A DNA stretch of 64,000 nt from Hippophae tibetana (GCA_037013495.1 CM072804.1:37426501-37490500), one strand, 5' to 3'. Shown: positions 41,880 to 54,960, counted from the stretch's first letter. The notes: generated by a model not told the origin, from the sequence alone. A program made the numbers and translations.

Positions 41880-43538
41880 TACATTAAAAACTGTACTTTT
41901 TAAGTGTTGAGGATTCCAACCTATGCTCTCTTCCACAACTTTAATATATTTTAACATACAAGCTCCTCTTGGTGTCACTTATTTTATTTATGAGCCCTTC
42001 CAATTTGCTTTTAACTTTCTTACTATCCACTCTTTCTTGGTAAGAAAACTCTTCTGGGAACCTAATCGTCCTAAGAGAATGACTTAAATCTTATGATTTT
42101 GTTGTAGTAATCTGCCACACCTCTCTTTTGCTCAACCATTCTTTGTAAGGCTTTGTATCTTTTTTCTTCTACCAGTACCAAGTCAACTGCTTTATCTAAA
42201 GCATTCTAGTTCTTAGTTAGGATTAATCTCATAGTGGGTACTCTTATTTCTATAGGGATTATAACTTCTATACCATACACTAGGGACAAAAATTATTTCA
42301 ATAGTGCCATCTCAAGGGCTAGTTCTGATGGTCCAAAGAATACCTGGTAACTCATCCACCCATTTTCCTTTACCATTTTCCAACTTCTTTTTCAGTAAGT
42401 TTAATATCAATTTACTTGAAGATTTTGCATGACCATTTTCTTGTGGATAGTGTAGGGTTGAATGACACATTTTGATGTTGTAGTTAGAGATTAATTCTTC
42501 AATGTTGTGGCTTTTAAATTGTTTCCCATTATCAATGACAAGTTTCTTGTGTAAATTAAATGGCATATTACGTTCTTCTATATGAATCAGATTATCTTAT
42601 CTTCCCTTATTCTTCTTAGAGGCTCTACTTTAATCCACTTGGTGACCTATTACTTATGGCAAAATTTGTACTATGTCAACTCCTCATTTTTAGAATGGCC
42701 AAGGATTGGTTATGCTTGTCATTTATACTAGAAGTGCATAGGACACTGGGGTGAACCTTTGACATTTATCACATTCCTGGGTATGCCTTGTACAATCTTC
42801 TAATAGTGTTGGTTAGTAGTATCCTTATCTCATAATCCATTGTGATATATTTCTCCCTTCTAAATGAGAGTGCACTTTTCTTTCATGAGCCTCATACATG
42901 ACTTTTATAGAGCATTCTTCAACTAAGTATAGGAGCTAGCCCATGCCCAAGGGTAGTTTATCTGTATAGCATATTACCCTATACTATGTATTGCCTTACC
43001 TTTGAGTTCATTTGTTTTATCTTTTTTCTTATCTTCAGGTAGAATCTTTAAGGAATTCAAGAATCGATGTGAACCATGTATTGCTAAATTAATAAATGTT
43101 TATAAATGTTTTTCTACTTCTTCCATACTAGTCTTAGTGAGAATGGTTATAGAGATTATGTTATTGCTATTACCTTCACGTATAGCAGTTACGGTGGAAA
43201 ATGCGTTGGCATGGCTATTTTCATTTTGTGGTATCTTCTTGATCTCCAAGTTAGCAAAATTTGAGTATTCTTTTTTTAATCATTCTTTATACCTTCACAT
43301 TTTTCTATTTTCGACTTCAAATGTGCCCATGTATTGATTAACTACTAATCTTGACTCGCTATGTAGCATGATACTATATACTCCTAGCTTCTTTGAGGTC
43401 ATAACTCCAAAATGGCTGCTTCTTATTCTGCAACATTGTTGGTTACTTAAAAGTCCATCCTCACAGAATACTAAAAATTGTTTCTATCATTATCTAGTAT
43501 AACAATTCCTAACCTAGCTCCTTTGAAATTGAGAGAAC
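41880..43538 (-). pseudogene. Tat-lineage pol: RNase H and integrase, decayed
   Basis: Downstream half of the Tat element whose upstream half is at 47485-51245. Minus strand, 5' to 3': RNase H start (NFKGARLGIVILD...VTNNVAE, about 43420-43538, with stops); integrase core (42312-42566; VIDNGKQF with the second Asp, PQENGHAKSSSK where the catalytic Glu is replaced, GKWVDELPGILWTIRTSP); and the C-terminal end (about 41905; HRLESSTLKKY). Many stops and frameshifts. The RNase H end is cut by an Athila LTR beginning at 43539. The plus-strand ORF 43002-43337 is a shadow. Confidence 0.8.
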
Positions 43539-43760
43539 TAATTAGTTCTCAAAAAGCACTAAAATTACCATGATTTAATAGGTATTTTTATTGTTTTACA
43601 AGTATTTTCGTTAAAAAATAACTCAAAAACTTGAAAAAACAATAGTGGAGGCAATGTCACAAATATATGAAGAAACAAATGAGAAAAAGTAAAAACAAAA
43701 TGGAAAAATTGGACAAAATGGATCAATATGATAAAAAATGGAAAACATTCTGAGTCCAAA
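43539..43760 (+). mobile_element. Athila LTR 5' fragment inserted in the Tat element
   Basis: TAATTAGTTCTCAAAAAGCACTAAA at 43539 is a worn LTR start, followed by the phrases near GGTATTTTTATTGTTTTACA and AATTGGACAAAATGG. Its 3' part is probably 46300-47262, so one LTR spans 43539-47262 with a later LTR nested in it. Confidence 0.65.
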
Positions 43761-44159
43761 ATTATGCTAATAGAGGCACCTTTGGGTTTATAGTATGATT
43801 AGGGGCTTAAATATTGCTCAAGTGCAATTTGGACCATTAGATCAGCTATAGATCAAGGGTTACGATCAAAACAAACAAAACTGATAGCATCAACAAATCA
43901 TAGTGAGACACGTGGCATTAGAAATTCATTGGGCTAATCAGGGTACGACACATGGTAGGGGAGACTGATCAGAGTCAATACTTACTGAGTCAATGATACG
44001 TGGCGTGATATGATTCACAAAAATGGATGGCCTGATGCATGGGTGGAATGCGTAGAGCAATGGTATAGCAACACGTGGCAAAGTGGATTGACCAAGCCGG
44101 AACTCGGATTGAACATCGTACTGACATGTGGCATACATTTTGTCCTCCTCACACGTGAC
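43761..44159. other. U3-like segment with ACGTGGC repeats
   Basis: No ORF of substance. It occupies the place of the GC-rich island in this old LTR. ACGTGGC occurs at 43910-43916, 43998-44004 and 44073-44079, with ATGTGGC near 44126, spaced 50-90 bp as if from a decayed tandem repeat. Confidence 0.5.
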
Positions 44160-46022
44160 TGATGAGCAAAACCAGCATTGCCAATCCTGCCAATACTTTG
44201 GTTTTATATCTATAAAACTCTCGCAAGTGTACGAATCATTTCGTAGAAAATGATAAGTATACAACCAAGGTCGATCTAAGGAAGGAATATATGTGGTTTT
44301 TAATTTGTTATTGAAACTTTGAAAAACGAAATTAAATCCTAAACATCTTGTCACGATATTTTGGTTTTTCTGTTTCTAATCTAATAAACATAGATACAGA
44401 TTCAATAAATATTTATGCAAATTTTATCATTAATAATAGTGGAGAATTTATGGATATAATAACTAAGTAATTATGATTGCTCATATTATTTAGGTTATTA
44501 AAGATATAAATTCATATTTATTAATTGTCCCTTTTTTATATGAATACCACCTTTGGTGGGGTTAGATATTCTTTGTTAACTAAACAAATCAATTAACACC
44601 TATGGGTGGGGTTGATAACTAATTTGGTTAATTAAATTAATTCATTTTTCTAAGATATTGAAAATGAACCATTTAAATGCCACATTTGGTCGGGTTAGAC
44701 AGTTTAAACTTTATTCAAGGTGTCCAAATTAAACCTAAAAATTTAATTATCTGAGTACTAACTTTCAAATTTTAAAACTACTACTAAAAACATGTTATAA
44801 ATACATTTTCAGATAATAATTCTTATAAAATCTTTTTAAATAGACCTTCACTCTAACTACCGGGCGATTGTACCAACAAATAAAATAGCACTACTCTAAA
44901 TTAGACCGGATAACTAAACCTTAAAATCTAATTTTCAGATTTAAGTTTGTAATGAAAAATAATATATTTCTCTCTAACATTCTTAATATAAAATCTTGAT
45001 TAAAAACAAAATCAATTCATTTTAGAGATTTTTACCTATTTAATATTTCGCAAGCATAACAACGTTATTATTATATCATGTTTACAAACAACCAACAAAG
45101 TTAAATTTAATCACAGACAAATTAAATATAACATGTAAGAATAAAGCATAAAAAATAACTGTAAAGAAAATAAAATCCTTACAGTACTTTGATGCTATTC
45201 CCGTTGCTGGAAAACCTTCAAACGGAATTTCCACTCCCATTTATTGAATCAAAAAGAAAATAAATTACAAAAACATAACTAGTTCTTCTCAAAAAGAGAA
45301 GAACTTTAAATCTAAGAGAAACTAACTAAGAAAAGCTAAAAACTAAGAAAAACTTAAAAACTAAGAAATGATAGAAAGAAAGAGAAGAGAATATGTGTTT
45401 TTAGGTGTGTTTAGTTATGAAGAGAATGGGGGTATTTATAGGTGAGGAAAGGATAAAAATTGGGTGAAAAAATGATTAAAATGGAGGAAACTCGGAGTAG
45501 TGAATGATGATGTCATTGATGATGTCATTCTAACGTAGGGTGCGGTGGCGTGCGTGGAATGGGGTGTAGATGGGCAACAGCGTGCGTGGACTGGAGCAGG
45601 GGCACGTAGAGGCGTGCATGGAAAGCAGCAGGGGTGCACAGAGATGTGCGCGGACAGGACGATGCGGCGCATGGGATTGGGTGCTGATGGGCGTGCAAGA
45701 TTGGGCGTTGATGGGCGCGGGCGCACGCGGCTGGGCGACTGCGTGCACGATTTCCTCCTTTTTGACATTTTTGACCCATTTTGTCCAATATTTCCATATT
45801 TTTTTTACTTTTCCTCATTTAATTTATGAATATTTTTGTGATGTATTGGCTCCAGTATTTTTCTTTGAGTTTTTAAGTTACTTTTTTTTTAGCAAAAATA
45901 CCCGTGATTCCGAAAAGATAAATTTATATAGAAATATGATCAAATAATATAAATATATATATTTTTAATCAATTAACGTGCATAAAATCATGGTAATTTT
46001 AGTACTTTTTGATAACTCATTA
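44160..46022 (-). mobile_element. Athila LTR nested in an older Athila LTR
   Basis: 1,863 bp, TGATGAGCAAAACC...TAACTCATTA, complete in layout: end box, CCACCTTTGGTGG-type hairpins near 44548 and 44684, TATA box (near 45434-45441) and a GC-richer island (45540-45745). The TGACGTCA motifs have decayed to TGATGTCA. Flanks GTGAC and GCAGT are not a TSD, so it is either old or its edges are damaged. No internal region attached. Confidence 0.8.
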
Positions 46023-46299
46023 GCAGTGTAACTTGATTCATTGTCGCTACTTATGTGGTGTCTACTTAGCTTGCCCAGTCATCTCCTCTGCTTATGTGGC
46101 ATGCCACGTGGCAACTCCTGATTTGTCCTACATTAAAAATTCATAAAAAAACCATAAAAATTCCAAAAATTATATTTTCTTTCCTCTTCACTAAAAATTT
46201 TATATTTTGATATTTTTGTCCAATAAAAATACTATTTATTGAATAAAATAAGTAAATATTAAGTAAAAAGGTGCGCTAATGACTCTACTTTCATAGAGT
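46023..46299. other. U3-like segment with a 9-bp hairpin
   Basis: Geneless. Contains CACGTGGC (46105-46112), like the segment at 43761-44159 on the other side of the nested LTR, and the inverted repeat ATGACTCTA/TAGAGTCAT (46279-46302, loop 6). Confidence 0.45.
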
Positions 46300-47262
46300 C
46301 ATCACCACATCCATGCACAGCCAGCACATACCTTAGCACACATCCGCACCGAGTTCTACATGTACCAGTATATGCTTGCACCTATCCTGTACCTGCCAAA
46401 CGCCTATCTGCCATAAATCTCGCCCCCTACACACATGCCAGCCTATCCAAACGCATCCAAAATCAATTTTTGAGATATTCTTCCACTTTCTTTTGCCTTT
46501 TTTCTCATTTATAAAATGACCCTCTCCCATATTGTAAAATTCATCCCTCAAAATATATTCTCTCTCTAGTTCTTATTTTTTATTTTTAAAGTTCTTCTAT
46601 TTTTTAGAAGAACTAGCTATATTTTTATAGATTTCTAGTTTTCAAATATTTAAATTCTTATATTTAATTTGGACACTTTGAATAAAGTCTAATTAACTGA
46701 CTTCACCTAAAGCTGTGATTAGATGGTTTGCTATTTTCTTAAAAATAAAGCTAAAATGTAATACTTAATTAATTAATAGACCTCATATAAGGATATTAGT
46801 TATTTAATATTAAACAAAATAATTTCGACCCTACCTAAGGACACTTTCATACCAAAAAAAGAATATCAACAAATATCAATTTATATTTTTAATAATCTAA
46901 ATAATATGAGCAAGCATAATTAACTTAATTATTATATCCATAAATACTCCATTTTATGATTGATAAAAAATTTAATTATTCTTTATTGAATTCATATCTA
47001 TGCTCATTTTTTTAAATCATTAGATTAGGAAACAAAAATCAAAATATTGTGAGAGGATGTTTAGGATTTAATTTAATTTTTAAAAGTTTGAATAATAAAT
47101 TAAAAACCACATATATTTCTTCTTTAGATCGACCATGAGAGTATACTTTTCATTTTCTTTGAAATGATTCGTGCACTTGCGAGAATTTTACAAGTATAAA
47201 ACCAAAGTATCCGCAAGATTGATATTGCTAATCCGATGTCAATCTTGTTGTATTTATCATCA
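46300..47262 (+). mobile_element. Athila LTR 3' portion with decayed PBS
   Basis: Follows the family order from the pyrimidine-rich leader (TTCTCTCTCTAGTTCTTA) through the hairpin region (worn at 46700-46860) to the conserved 3' third (TTTAGGATTTAATTTAATTT, AAATGATTCGTGCACTTGCG) and ends TCATCA at 47262. TGGTGCCATTTTTGGGTA (47268-47285) is a worn tRNA-Asp-type PBS. Diverged. Confidence 0.75.
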
Positions 47263-47285
47263 AGTTTTGGTGCCATTTTTGGGTA

Positions 47286-47484
47286 CTTGATTGTGCTCAT
47301 GAAGAACCATCTATGAACACCTACTATATTTGGACTTTCTCCAAATCTGTATTGCAAATGCTACACCCTCGTTAATAATAACCTCAGGTGAATTGCTAAA
47401 TTTAGTGACAAAACCTAGCTACCTAGGCGTTGGTTAAAATTTAGCTAATGTATTAGATAGGGTGTTAAAATTTATTTCTTTCTA
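47286..47484. other. Junction between Athila debris and the Tat element
   Basis: About 200 bp without a recognisable domain. Probably the rest of the Tat RT/RNase H linker, too decayed to read. Confidence 0.35.
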
Positions 47485-50400
47485 CTAAGAGTACAACGCT
47501 TGGTGTTTGGGGAGTAACAACCAAGTACAAATATAGTATCTCCCATAGGGTGAGGCTAACTTATATAAGAGGTGTACCCAAATGCTATTATTCCTTAATA
47601 ACTTTAAGAATGGCAAACATTTGTTAGTGTATTTGAAAATGAACCTACTAAGCACCATAATTATTTCATGTAGTTGTTGGAGTCCATTCAAGTCATTGGG
47701 ATATTTCATGTGAACTAGAGCCTGGATCTTATCTAGATTTGCTTCAATTCCACAGATAGAGATAAGATATCCTAAGAACTTTCGTGAGATAACACCAAAA
47801 ACACACTTTTTGGGATTAAGTTTCAAGCCATACTTCCCAATGAAACCAAACACTAATTTTACATATTTTACATGGTCCATAGGTCATGCAGACTTGATCA
47901 CTATATCATCTATTTATGCTTTCATATTTCTCCCTAGTTAGTCTTCAAAAAATTTGTTAACCAAATGCTGATAAGTAACACCAGCATTCTTTAAACCAAA
48001 AGGAATTCAAGTATAACCAAATGTACCTTCTTTAATAATGAAAGGTGTCTTTTCCTTATCATCTATATGCATTCTAATTTGATGGTAACCAAAATATGCA
48101 TCAAGAAAACTCATCAAATTGAATCCAGCGATGGCATCAACTAACTGATCAATACTTAGCAAAAGAAAATAGTCTTTTGGGCAGGCATCATTTAAATCAG
48201 TGAAATCCATATACATTCGAGATGATCCACATTCTTTCTTTAGGAACACAAAATTAGATAGCTATGTTAGATAATCTACCTTTTTGCCAATCTTCATTTC
48301 TTTAAGTATAGTCACTTGAGTTTTTATCACTTCATTTTTTTCCCTTGGAAATTTTATTTTCTTCTACTTGATAAGTCTAGCCTTAGGATCAATAGTCAAC
48401 TTATGTTATATAACCCCAAGGTCAATTTCAGGCATTTCTCCATGATTCCATACAAAAACATCAATGTTTGGTCTAAAGAAATGTAAAATTCGCTCCCTAA
48501 CTTCTACTGTTAGGTTGGTTCTCATTCTCAAGGAGTGGTCTTCTCCTACATCGCCAACTTGTATAGCTTCGATTCCATTTTATCAACTGAGCCATCTAGA
48601 CACTCTTTTGTGGGAATTTCTATGGAAAATCTTGCTATAGTTGCTACTTAGGGGTTGCCTCTTTCATAGTAACATTATAACAACTCTTAGCTTTCTCTTA
48701 TTCATCCCTTATATCTCTTATTCCCTCCTCAGTTGGGTATTTAATAACTTAGTGATAGGTTGATGTGATGGGCCTCATCTTATGTATCTAGAGCCTTCCC
48801 ATAATTGCATTATAGTAAGTTGGGACATCAATCACCACAAAATTGGCCATAAAAATTAAACCAGTTACCATGACTGATTGTATTATAGTTCCTATAGCAT
48901 ATGTGGTACTACTGTTTGATCCCACTAAAGGAAAATATTTCTTAATAATGTCACAATATTTTACCCCTAATGCCTTTATGGTTTTGAGGAAAATAAGGTC
49001 CATTGAACTCACAATGTCAACTAAGATCCTATAAACATTGTATAACCCCACCCGAAGTGTGACTACTAGAGGATCTTCGTGAGGAGATAAATTCTTATCA
49101 TTACTTATGCAAATGATTGAGGTAGAGGGAGATCCCTTATGTAAATTATAAACATTGGGAGTTCCACACACTTCTTGAGTATGCCTATTTCTCGTGTTAT
49201 TGGAGACTTCATTAAGCCTAGTTCCTCTATGTATAGAGTATATATTCCTCATATTGTCTTTATTTCTTAGCTCTACCATATTAACATGTGATGTAGGTAA
49301 TCTCAATACCTCTTGTTGAGGATGATGGTCCGTCCTTCTATTATCATTCCTCATACGTAACCCAGATATCCCTTGGATAATAGATCTTTAATTTCTTTCT
49401 TTAAGTGTCTACAGTCTTGCATCTTGTGCCCCGTGTCATTATGAAAGGGCTACTATTTAAAAGTATCTCTTATAGGTTTCCTCATCTTTGATGGCCATCT
49501 GATGTTTTACTTATTCTCTATCCTCAAAAAATCCTAAGCAAAGCTCACTCTCAGGGATGGCCCCTTAAAAGGTGAGAATGCTATATCCCAAGGTCAAGAA
49601 TTTCTAAACCATTGACCTTATCCTCTATGATTTGAGGTGAATAATTTATTTTTTCTTAGCGACCATTTTTTCTGGACTTATTCTTATTTTTTCTTTCTCT
49701 TTAGCAACTTTGACAACTCATTTACTTTTTCTACCAAATTTTAGCTCTCTCTCAAGATTAATAATTTTGTTGGCCTAATCATAAGCCTCTTCCATAATGT
49801 GTGGCATAGTCCTTGTCAATTCAACAAAAAAAATCCAAATTTCTTAGAATACTTTTCCTTAATGGTTTTATCTATATCAAACTAGGATAGTCTACGATTT
49901 CTAACTTCTTCTTTCTCAATCTTCTCATAAATTCTTATACAAATTCATCATATCTCTAAGTGATTGAGAAAAGATGATGAGACTCTTTGCCTATAGGCTT
50001 GTTATTTGCATAATTAGTGATGAAAAACCTAGAAAATTATGCGAGGGAAGTTATAGTATGATGTGCCAGGTTATTGAACCATTTCTATGCACTATCACGT
50101 AAGGTAGTTGCGAAGATTTTACACATCATATCATCTTTTCTATCTCATGTAAAACTTACTAGGGCCATGTTTATTTTGAAGTATAGCACATGAGTTACAG
50201 GATATTTTATCCCTTGATAATTAAGACATTTAGGAGCACTGAATTTAGTGGATAGCTCATTGTGTTCTATCTCATCAAAGAAAGGGAAAACACACAATTG
50301 CTCACAATCTCTATCAACATCATAGTGATATTTACCGTTGTCTTATTTTCTATTTATCTTCTTGAGAGGTTAGTCTTATTTTCTATTTATCTTCTTGAGA

Positions 50401-51245
50401 GGTTAGTCTTATTTTCTATTTTTTTCTTCGAGATCTTGGAAGTGTGCTTCCTATAACCTCGTTTCCTCAAGTAATTGCTCAATGTTATACTAGGTTATAC
50501 GTTGCCCCAACTGAGCTGGTTATGCCTGAGCTCGGGCATTATAGTGCAAGATCACTTCAACTACATATTCTACTCTTCTAGGCTCATTTATCCTTTGTAC
50601 TGACTCAACCTCCTCAATTAAATTCTTAACCTGGCCTATTTGTGGAGCTACCTCTGTTCAAGCACATAGTGCCCTATTTTCTTGTCTTATTTTCTCAAGT
50701 TCTCTTTTGAGTTCAAGGAGTTTTTACGCCAATTATCTATGAGGATCGACCTCTTCAGATGGGTTAGTGAGAGAATGAGATGGCTAAACAAGGCTAATAG
50801 TATTTGTGTAATTTATTCAAACCGTACACAAAGATTTTCCCTAACCCTTGCCTATTTAATGAGGCATAATTAAGGAAAATATCATCCCAAATGAGCTACC
50901 TCTAACCCTAGCCGAAATCTACAATTTTCAGCAGCCACATTTTTCCTTCTTCAAGGCCAAAATTTGGAAAGGCTTGATAAAGACCAAAACCTAGGTGGTT
51001 CAACCCTAGTTCGAAAGTCTCTTCTCTCATCTCTTCTTGCTAGGTGGTTGGATCTAAGCCTTGAAATCTACATCCATCTATCTAAGAGTTGTGTTAGTTT
51101 GTTTTTTAGGTTCAAGGTGAACCAAGAGTTGCTCCCAAAAGAAAGCTGGTTTCTAAGAGATCTAGAAGGGAAATCGAATTCCCTCTACTCAAGAGATTTG
51201 ACAATCTCTTTAGGTAAAGGTAATATTCTTCATCTCTAGCAATAA
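47485..51245 (-). pseudogene. Tat-lineage gag-protease-RT, decayed
   Basis: Minus strand, 5' to 3'. Gag region (about 49370-51245) ends with a knuckle-like HDTGHKMQDCRHLKKEIKDL (about 49380-49450). Protease (48788-49354) has VDIVSSMD where DNGSS is usual, then NAIMGRL. RT N-terminal part (48007-48249) has MDFTDLNDACPKDY, IDQLVDAIAG and DAYFGYHQIRM. The catalytic box survives as IDD with a stop in place of Tyr (about 47910). RT C-terminal part (47485-47880) has GLKLNPKKCVFGV, FLGYLIS and GIEANLDKIQ. Large size, this protease style and the integrase at 42.3 kb place it in the Tat/Ogre group. Stops throughout. A 33-bp unit repeated nearly three times (50339-50434) lies in the gag part. Confidence 0.8.
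50339..50434. repeat. 33-bp tandem repeat, about 2.8 units
   Basis: Unit TAGTCTTATTTTCTATTTAT plus CTTCTTGAGAGGT, head to tail, in the decayed Tat gag. Unit length is a multiple of three, but the minus-strand frame has stops. Confidence 0.9.
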
Positions 51246-52127
51246 GGTAGATGAGATTTTTTATTTTATTTAATGCACATTAGGTGTTTGTTGAAATGCT
51301 TAAGAGAAAATCTTGCTTACAATTATCATACAAATGAGGTCCTTTATGTATTGAGCCAAGTAGTGATAGGAAAATTTTAAATTCTCACCATATAGGAATA
51401 CACATGAAATCCCAATATTTGGTCCTAGGCAATGATCTATGCCCGACCACATCCTAAGCTATGACATTTGACTTGAGTGGCCCTTCCTTTCCAACCACCT
51501 CTTAGACAACGGTATGCATTACCTAGCTAGCCACCTTTCCAATGGTACTTGGCCTGAGACTCAGGTCCTTTCTCGGATGGTCATCTTACTAGCTAAGACC
51601 TAAATGGCTATAGGTTTGGTCTTATGCAGTATAGGCATTAGAGGATGATATATGAACATTATCAAGGATGATGATTGGTCCAAGAGCCAATGGATCTAGT
51701 TAGTGCTCTAGGATGGATTGGAGAGAATTTTCCATCTAATAGGCTCGAGTCCAAGGTCACCTTACCTTTTTGGCATGTCGGGCTCATTGTGGGCGTGTAG
51801 GTCTAGATGTAGTGCTCATATTTCTAGCAGGTTGTAGTGGAGTTGGAAGGATGGCCTGCTATTAAGCAAGTTGGACCTTCTGACTATTTATCTAGGTTTA
51901 AGAGGTGGAGTTAGCTATTTAATTCATGACTCTTTTTAAAAGTCTTAAAATTCAAGTAGATGAAAACTATAGATCATAAGATTTTGAAGTTCTCTTTTCA
52001 GAAAACACTACTACTAAGGTTCATGGTCTCTTTAAATATTTTTTATTTCTTAGTAGATCAAGAAGTTGGAGAACTTTTTTAGGAGTCCTATAACTTTGAA
52101 ATTTTCAACTCAGTAGAGTACACTTGT
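51246..52127 (-). other. 5' leader of the Tat element
   Basis: Between the gag remains and the PBS. No ORF of note and no structure recognised. Confidence 0.5.
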
Positions 52128-52145
52128 TTCCCATAGTCAGTACTA
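52128..52145 (-). other. Decayed Tat primer-binding site
   Basis: Minus-strand TAGTACTGACTATGGGAA resembles TGGCGCCGTCTGTGGGAA, the PBS common in Tat-type elements, two bases from the LTR end. Conserved mainly in its 3' half. Confidence 0.55.
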
Positions 52146-52147
52146 AA

Positions 52148-52779
52148 TGTTGATACTGATTTTTGTCAACATAATGTAGGATTGTTCTCTATGGAATCTG
52201 CGAAATGAACAAACTATTAGGACCTTGGACCACCTTATGGGCACTATTCAGCCCTCCAATACTTAAGTCAATAATTGTAAGATGAAGGGTAAAAGAGATC
52301 TACAATATTGCTCTAATAATTATAAGAAAAAAGAGTGTTTTGGTCTAATTCTATGCTATGAGTTCAAGTGATATTTCAAGATATAAGATGATCTTTTATT
52401 ATATGCATATGTGAACATATATAGGGAAAAAGGTTAACATGATATTTGTCTCTATTTGATTAGGATTGAGCTATTGTAGTTGTGTAGATACTTGTCTATT
52501 GTAGATATTTATCCTTTGTAAACATCTATTGTTTGTAAACATTTATCCTTAATTATCTCCTCAATTATCCTTTGAGATAATTAAAAGATAATATTTTGGT
52601 TTTTTTCTTTTTAAAATAATTAAAGGATAATCATTAGGCCTTTATCACTTTAAAATAAATTATCTTAGGTTCACATTTCTACGATGATTAGGCACTTATT
52701 AAGTTTATCCTATAAAGCTCTTTGCTAATTAGGATCACTCTTTGAGTGTTAGGTGAGATGTACAAATTTACCCCCAACA
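52148..52779 (-). mobile_element. 5' LTR of the Tat element
   Basis: 632 bp bounded by TGTTG and CAACA with the PBS directly at its internal side. TATA-like ATATAGG is near 52418. The 3' LTR partner was not found near 40-41 kb, so the element is truncated there and no TSD can be tested. Confidence 0.6.
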
Positions 52780-53880
52780 AAAAGTAACATTTCATCAAAC
52801 AATACGGATAAAATGCAATGTATATTCATATTATCATATAATTAAAAGTGAAAATAATACAATAAAATTATATTAGTTCTAAAAAAGATAATATTTTCTT
52901 AAATATACATTCTTTCAACTTCTATAAATGCTTAAAATATGGATCAAAATCATTTCACAAATATAAATGGATTCAAGTTTTATAGTACTAATGATGTTAA
53001 GAATATATTAATATGTATTCAAAGCTATGAAATACAGTCTTATGAAAAACTTAATAAAAAACTTTATCGTGTGGAATACATCTCAAAGTATTATGAAACC
53101 TAATATAAATATTTTTCTTTTCAGATGATAAAATATATTCACTCTTACAAAAATTGTTTTTATTATTTATGACTTTTAATTAGTTTTGGTTTGTGATAAT
53201 TTTTTAATTATTTAATAATTATTTATTTCATATGATAATTTTTTACAAGTGAATATTAGAAAAAATAAATAAAACAAATTGTTATAAATATAGTATCTTT
53301 TACTGTTTTAGATTATTCATCATTATTAAATATGAAATTAATAATAACGGTTTTGTAAACTCACGTCCAATAAATTTTTAAAAGATCAATAGCATTGAAT
53401 TATAATAGATTTATTATCGAAATTGGATAAAATTATTTATAATAAAAATTATTAATATTCTAAATAAAAAATAAAACATGCGCAATTACGGTAATATGAT
53501 TTCTTATTAGACAATTAGATAAAATTATTCAAAATATAAAATATTAACGATAAACTGTTCAAAATAGAAAATTATAATTATTATTTTTATTATAAATGAG
53601 TAAGCTTATATTTTTAAGTAAAAGTGATTATCCTAACTTGAAAACTATCATATGAAAAACTGATTAGTGATGTATACTTTACTATGATCTCATCTTTAAA
53701 GTTAATAATTTCATAATATTAACATTAAGAATACAAAAAGTTTCTAAGATATTCAATGCATGTAACTATAATAAATTAAATTTTTATAATTAATTATGAA
53801 TTTAAAAAATATCAAAAGATAAGATAAGTTTAATACATAGATAGTCATGTAAATTATCTTCTTATTTCACCCTCTAAAAA
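52780..53880. other. AT-rich spacer, no gene
   Basis: No ORF, element end or RNA gene recognised. Confidence 0.6.
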
Positions 53881-54184
53881 TTTAGAATTAATTACATTTT
53901 ATACACACAATGTATAAATAATTTATACAAATACCTAAAATATTTATTTTTTTGTAATTATGCTCACAATGTATGAATAATGATAAAAACATGCCCAATT
54001 TTGGAGATAATTGTATCATTATCCATACTTTGTGAGCATAATTACAAGTTTGAAAATACACATTATTGGACATGTTTTTATCAATACCTATATTTTCTGG
54101 CCATAATTATAACAAAATAAATATTTTGAATATTTTTGCAAATTATCTCATACATTATGGGCATAAATGTAATTAATCTTAAAT
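53881..54184. mobile_element. Foldback MITE, about 300 bp
   Basis: Left arm (about 53881-53965, starting TTTAGAATTAATTACATTTT) is repeated inverted on the right (about 54098-54184, ending GTAATTAATCTTAAA). Inside, AATTATGCTCACAATGTATG (from about 53957) pairs with CATACTTTGTGAGCATAATT. No TSD could be fixed in the A/T-rich flanks. The 61-codon minus ORF inside is incidental. Confidence 0.65.
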
Positions 54185-54224
54185 TTTAAAACCATCTCAA
54201 GTTTAGGAAAGGGCACATGGATGG

Positions 54225-54960
54225 ACGATGATGGTTATGCTAATGGGTGATCAAATTTTAAGGTCAATCACTTTATGTCATTAGGATATTTGATAAAATA
54301 GTTTTTGCATTCGGCACATATGTCACTAAAATTATAAAATTGAGACACTTAAGTCATTTTGTTAATAGTTAAAGAATATTATATTATTAAAATCTCTCAA
54401 CCATTAAATGAACATATCTAAGCGGGGATAACATTTTCTTTTAACATTTTTTCATCCATTGTAACCCACTATTACTCCATTGAAACAGGCTTTAACATGT
54501 TTTCTTCCATTAAATTCCTTATTTCAGTTGTTGAAATCTGTAAGGATATAGATTTCTCACCAATTCCATACCTGAATAAAATATGTATGCCCACTACAAA
54601 ATATATTTATGGGAAAAATTCTTAGTTTCAAGTTTCCATCAAAAGTATAAACAAGTCCATTGTGTACATCTATTTATGGTCCCAACTGTATACGAACTAG
54701 TTCATTAAACCATTTTGACCCCAAATTTTATAATTTATTATAAGCATATCTTTCCAAATTTTAATCAGTTTACACTAGGGTTTGGAGAGCTAAGTGACTT
54801 ATGTGTCATATTTTTAAATCTTTAATGACCTATGTGTCCCATGTAAAAACTATATAACCAAAGTGTCTAAATACATAAAAATGAATGACTAATAGGATAA
54901 CTTACCCTATGCTAATAACCATAACCACTCTACATCAATTTCGCATATATTCGGATAATA
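54225..54960. mobile_element. Second, diverged foldback element
   Basis: About 160 bp at each end form an inverted repeat (GGTTATGCTAATGGGT near 54233 against the complement of ACCCTATGCTAATAACC near 54903; TAGTTTTTGCATTCGGCACA against the complement of the region near 54837). Interior AT-rich. Termini imprecise, no coding. Confidence 0.45.

Noticed and set aside
43002..43337. 111-codon plus-strand ORF
   Set aside because: Antisense to the decayed Tat RNase H/integrase; composition only.
43533..43550. Perfect 18-bp palindrome GAGAACTAATTAGTTCTC
   Set aside because: Spans the junction between host Tat sequence and the worn LTR start; most likely chance, with no counterpart at other LTR junctions.
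44155..46027. TSD for the LTR at 44160-46022
   Set aside because: Flanking pentamers GTGAC and GCAGT do not match, so no TSD is claimed.
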